From contig MNCI01003930.1 in the NCBI GenBank assembly GCA_015680685.1, forward strand, positions 48,306 to 106,306: 58,001 nt of DNA, in the 5' to 3' direction. Below are positions 57,810 through 58,001 of the stretch, piece after piece. Each line of letters begins with the position of its first letter. Within the stretch, counting starts at the first letter, position 1. The translations under genes and the position numbers were made by a program. Below the pieces are notes generated by a model that was given only the letters and a program-made list of their open reading frames with translations, was not told the DNA's origin and did no database searches. The DNA comes from Gnetum montanum (lineage: Eukaryota > Streptophyta > Gnetopsida > Gnetales > Gnetaceae).

Positions 57810-58001
57810 TGAAAGTCCCTTAATGTACCTTCAAGTCACCAGAAATGAACCACATAGGGCTCTTCTTGACTTAGGTTCTGGAGTAAACTTAATTTCACAA
57901 GAGATGTATCACACTTGGAACCTGCCCCAACTTAAGAAGAGCAACATCCAACTAGAGCTAGTAGACCAGTCCATCACCATTCGCTTGGGATTGGTGGAGG
58001 A
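57810..58001 (+). pseudogene. element J aspartic protease, start, runs off window
   Basis: It lies in the +1 frame relative to gag and is open from about 57811 to the window end. ESPLMYLQVTRNEPHRALLD leads to the active site LLDLGSGVNLIS. D-L-G is a common form in plant Athila/Tat-like Gypsy proteases. NIQLELVDQSITIRLGLVED follows. The rest of pol is outside the window. The frame step may be a one-base indel or a programmed shift. Confidence 0.75.

Overview
The window looks like nuclear DNA from a plant with a large, repeat-filled genome. The evidence is four or more lineages of plant-type Ty3/Gypsy LTR retrotransposons nested in one another, GT-AG introns, plant-type primer binding sites and a chromodomain integrase remnant. 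A gymnosperm is plausible from the age and depth of nesting, but that is inference. I found no intact host gene, rRNA, tRNA or CRISPR array. Almost every coding stretch is a broken retroelement gene, mostly broken by stop codons one C-to-T or G-to-A change away from Gln, Arg or Trp codons.

Layout. 1-572 is the end of an LTR (family J/H). 908-2709 is a decayed multi-exon gene of unknown function, cut near its stop codon by element A (2710-9490); its last codons reappear at 9496-9505. Element A has LTRs in opposite orientation, flanked by a 5-bp target duplication GTAGT. 9691-25640 is a cluster of minus-strand copies of one gag-protease family: B (gag-PR, 9691-13818), an LTR (13819-15321), C (15322-23177, with its own 5' LTR), E (leader plus LTR, 23178-25440) and F (a gag fragment, 25441-25640). 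25641-31490 is AT-rich lower-copy DNA with tandem duplications and a possible two-exon gene end on the minus strand (30896-31349). 31497-38318 is element G on the plus strand, with LTR, three PBS-like motifs, gag, protease, an RNase H-like domain, RT and integrase. It is cut in the integrase by element D, another minus-strand gag-PR copy (38319-45949). 45950-46304 duplicates 30029-30350. Element H (LTR 46308-47211, gag) follows, and its gag is split by element I (48005-53196), an internally deleted chromovirus with a near-perfect target duplication. H gag resumes at 53197. 55311-58001 is element J: LTR, tRNA-Asp-type PBS, a gag with its frame preserved, and the start of a protease that runs off the window.

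How the parts relate. A, B, C and D carry gag; B, C and D also carry protease, a short conserved coding tail and, beyond it, kilobases of non-coding tandem repeats with no RT or integrase. They look like a non-autonomous family that would need enzymes from elsewhere. Element G has RT and integrase and a closely matching primer binding site, so a G-like element is one candidate helper. Regulatory-looking repeats (U3 tandem arrays, LTR palindromes, transcribed hairpin arrays) vary in copy number between copies. The single N bases at 14330 and 38593 mark assembly joins, not biology.
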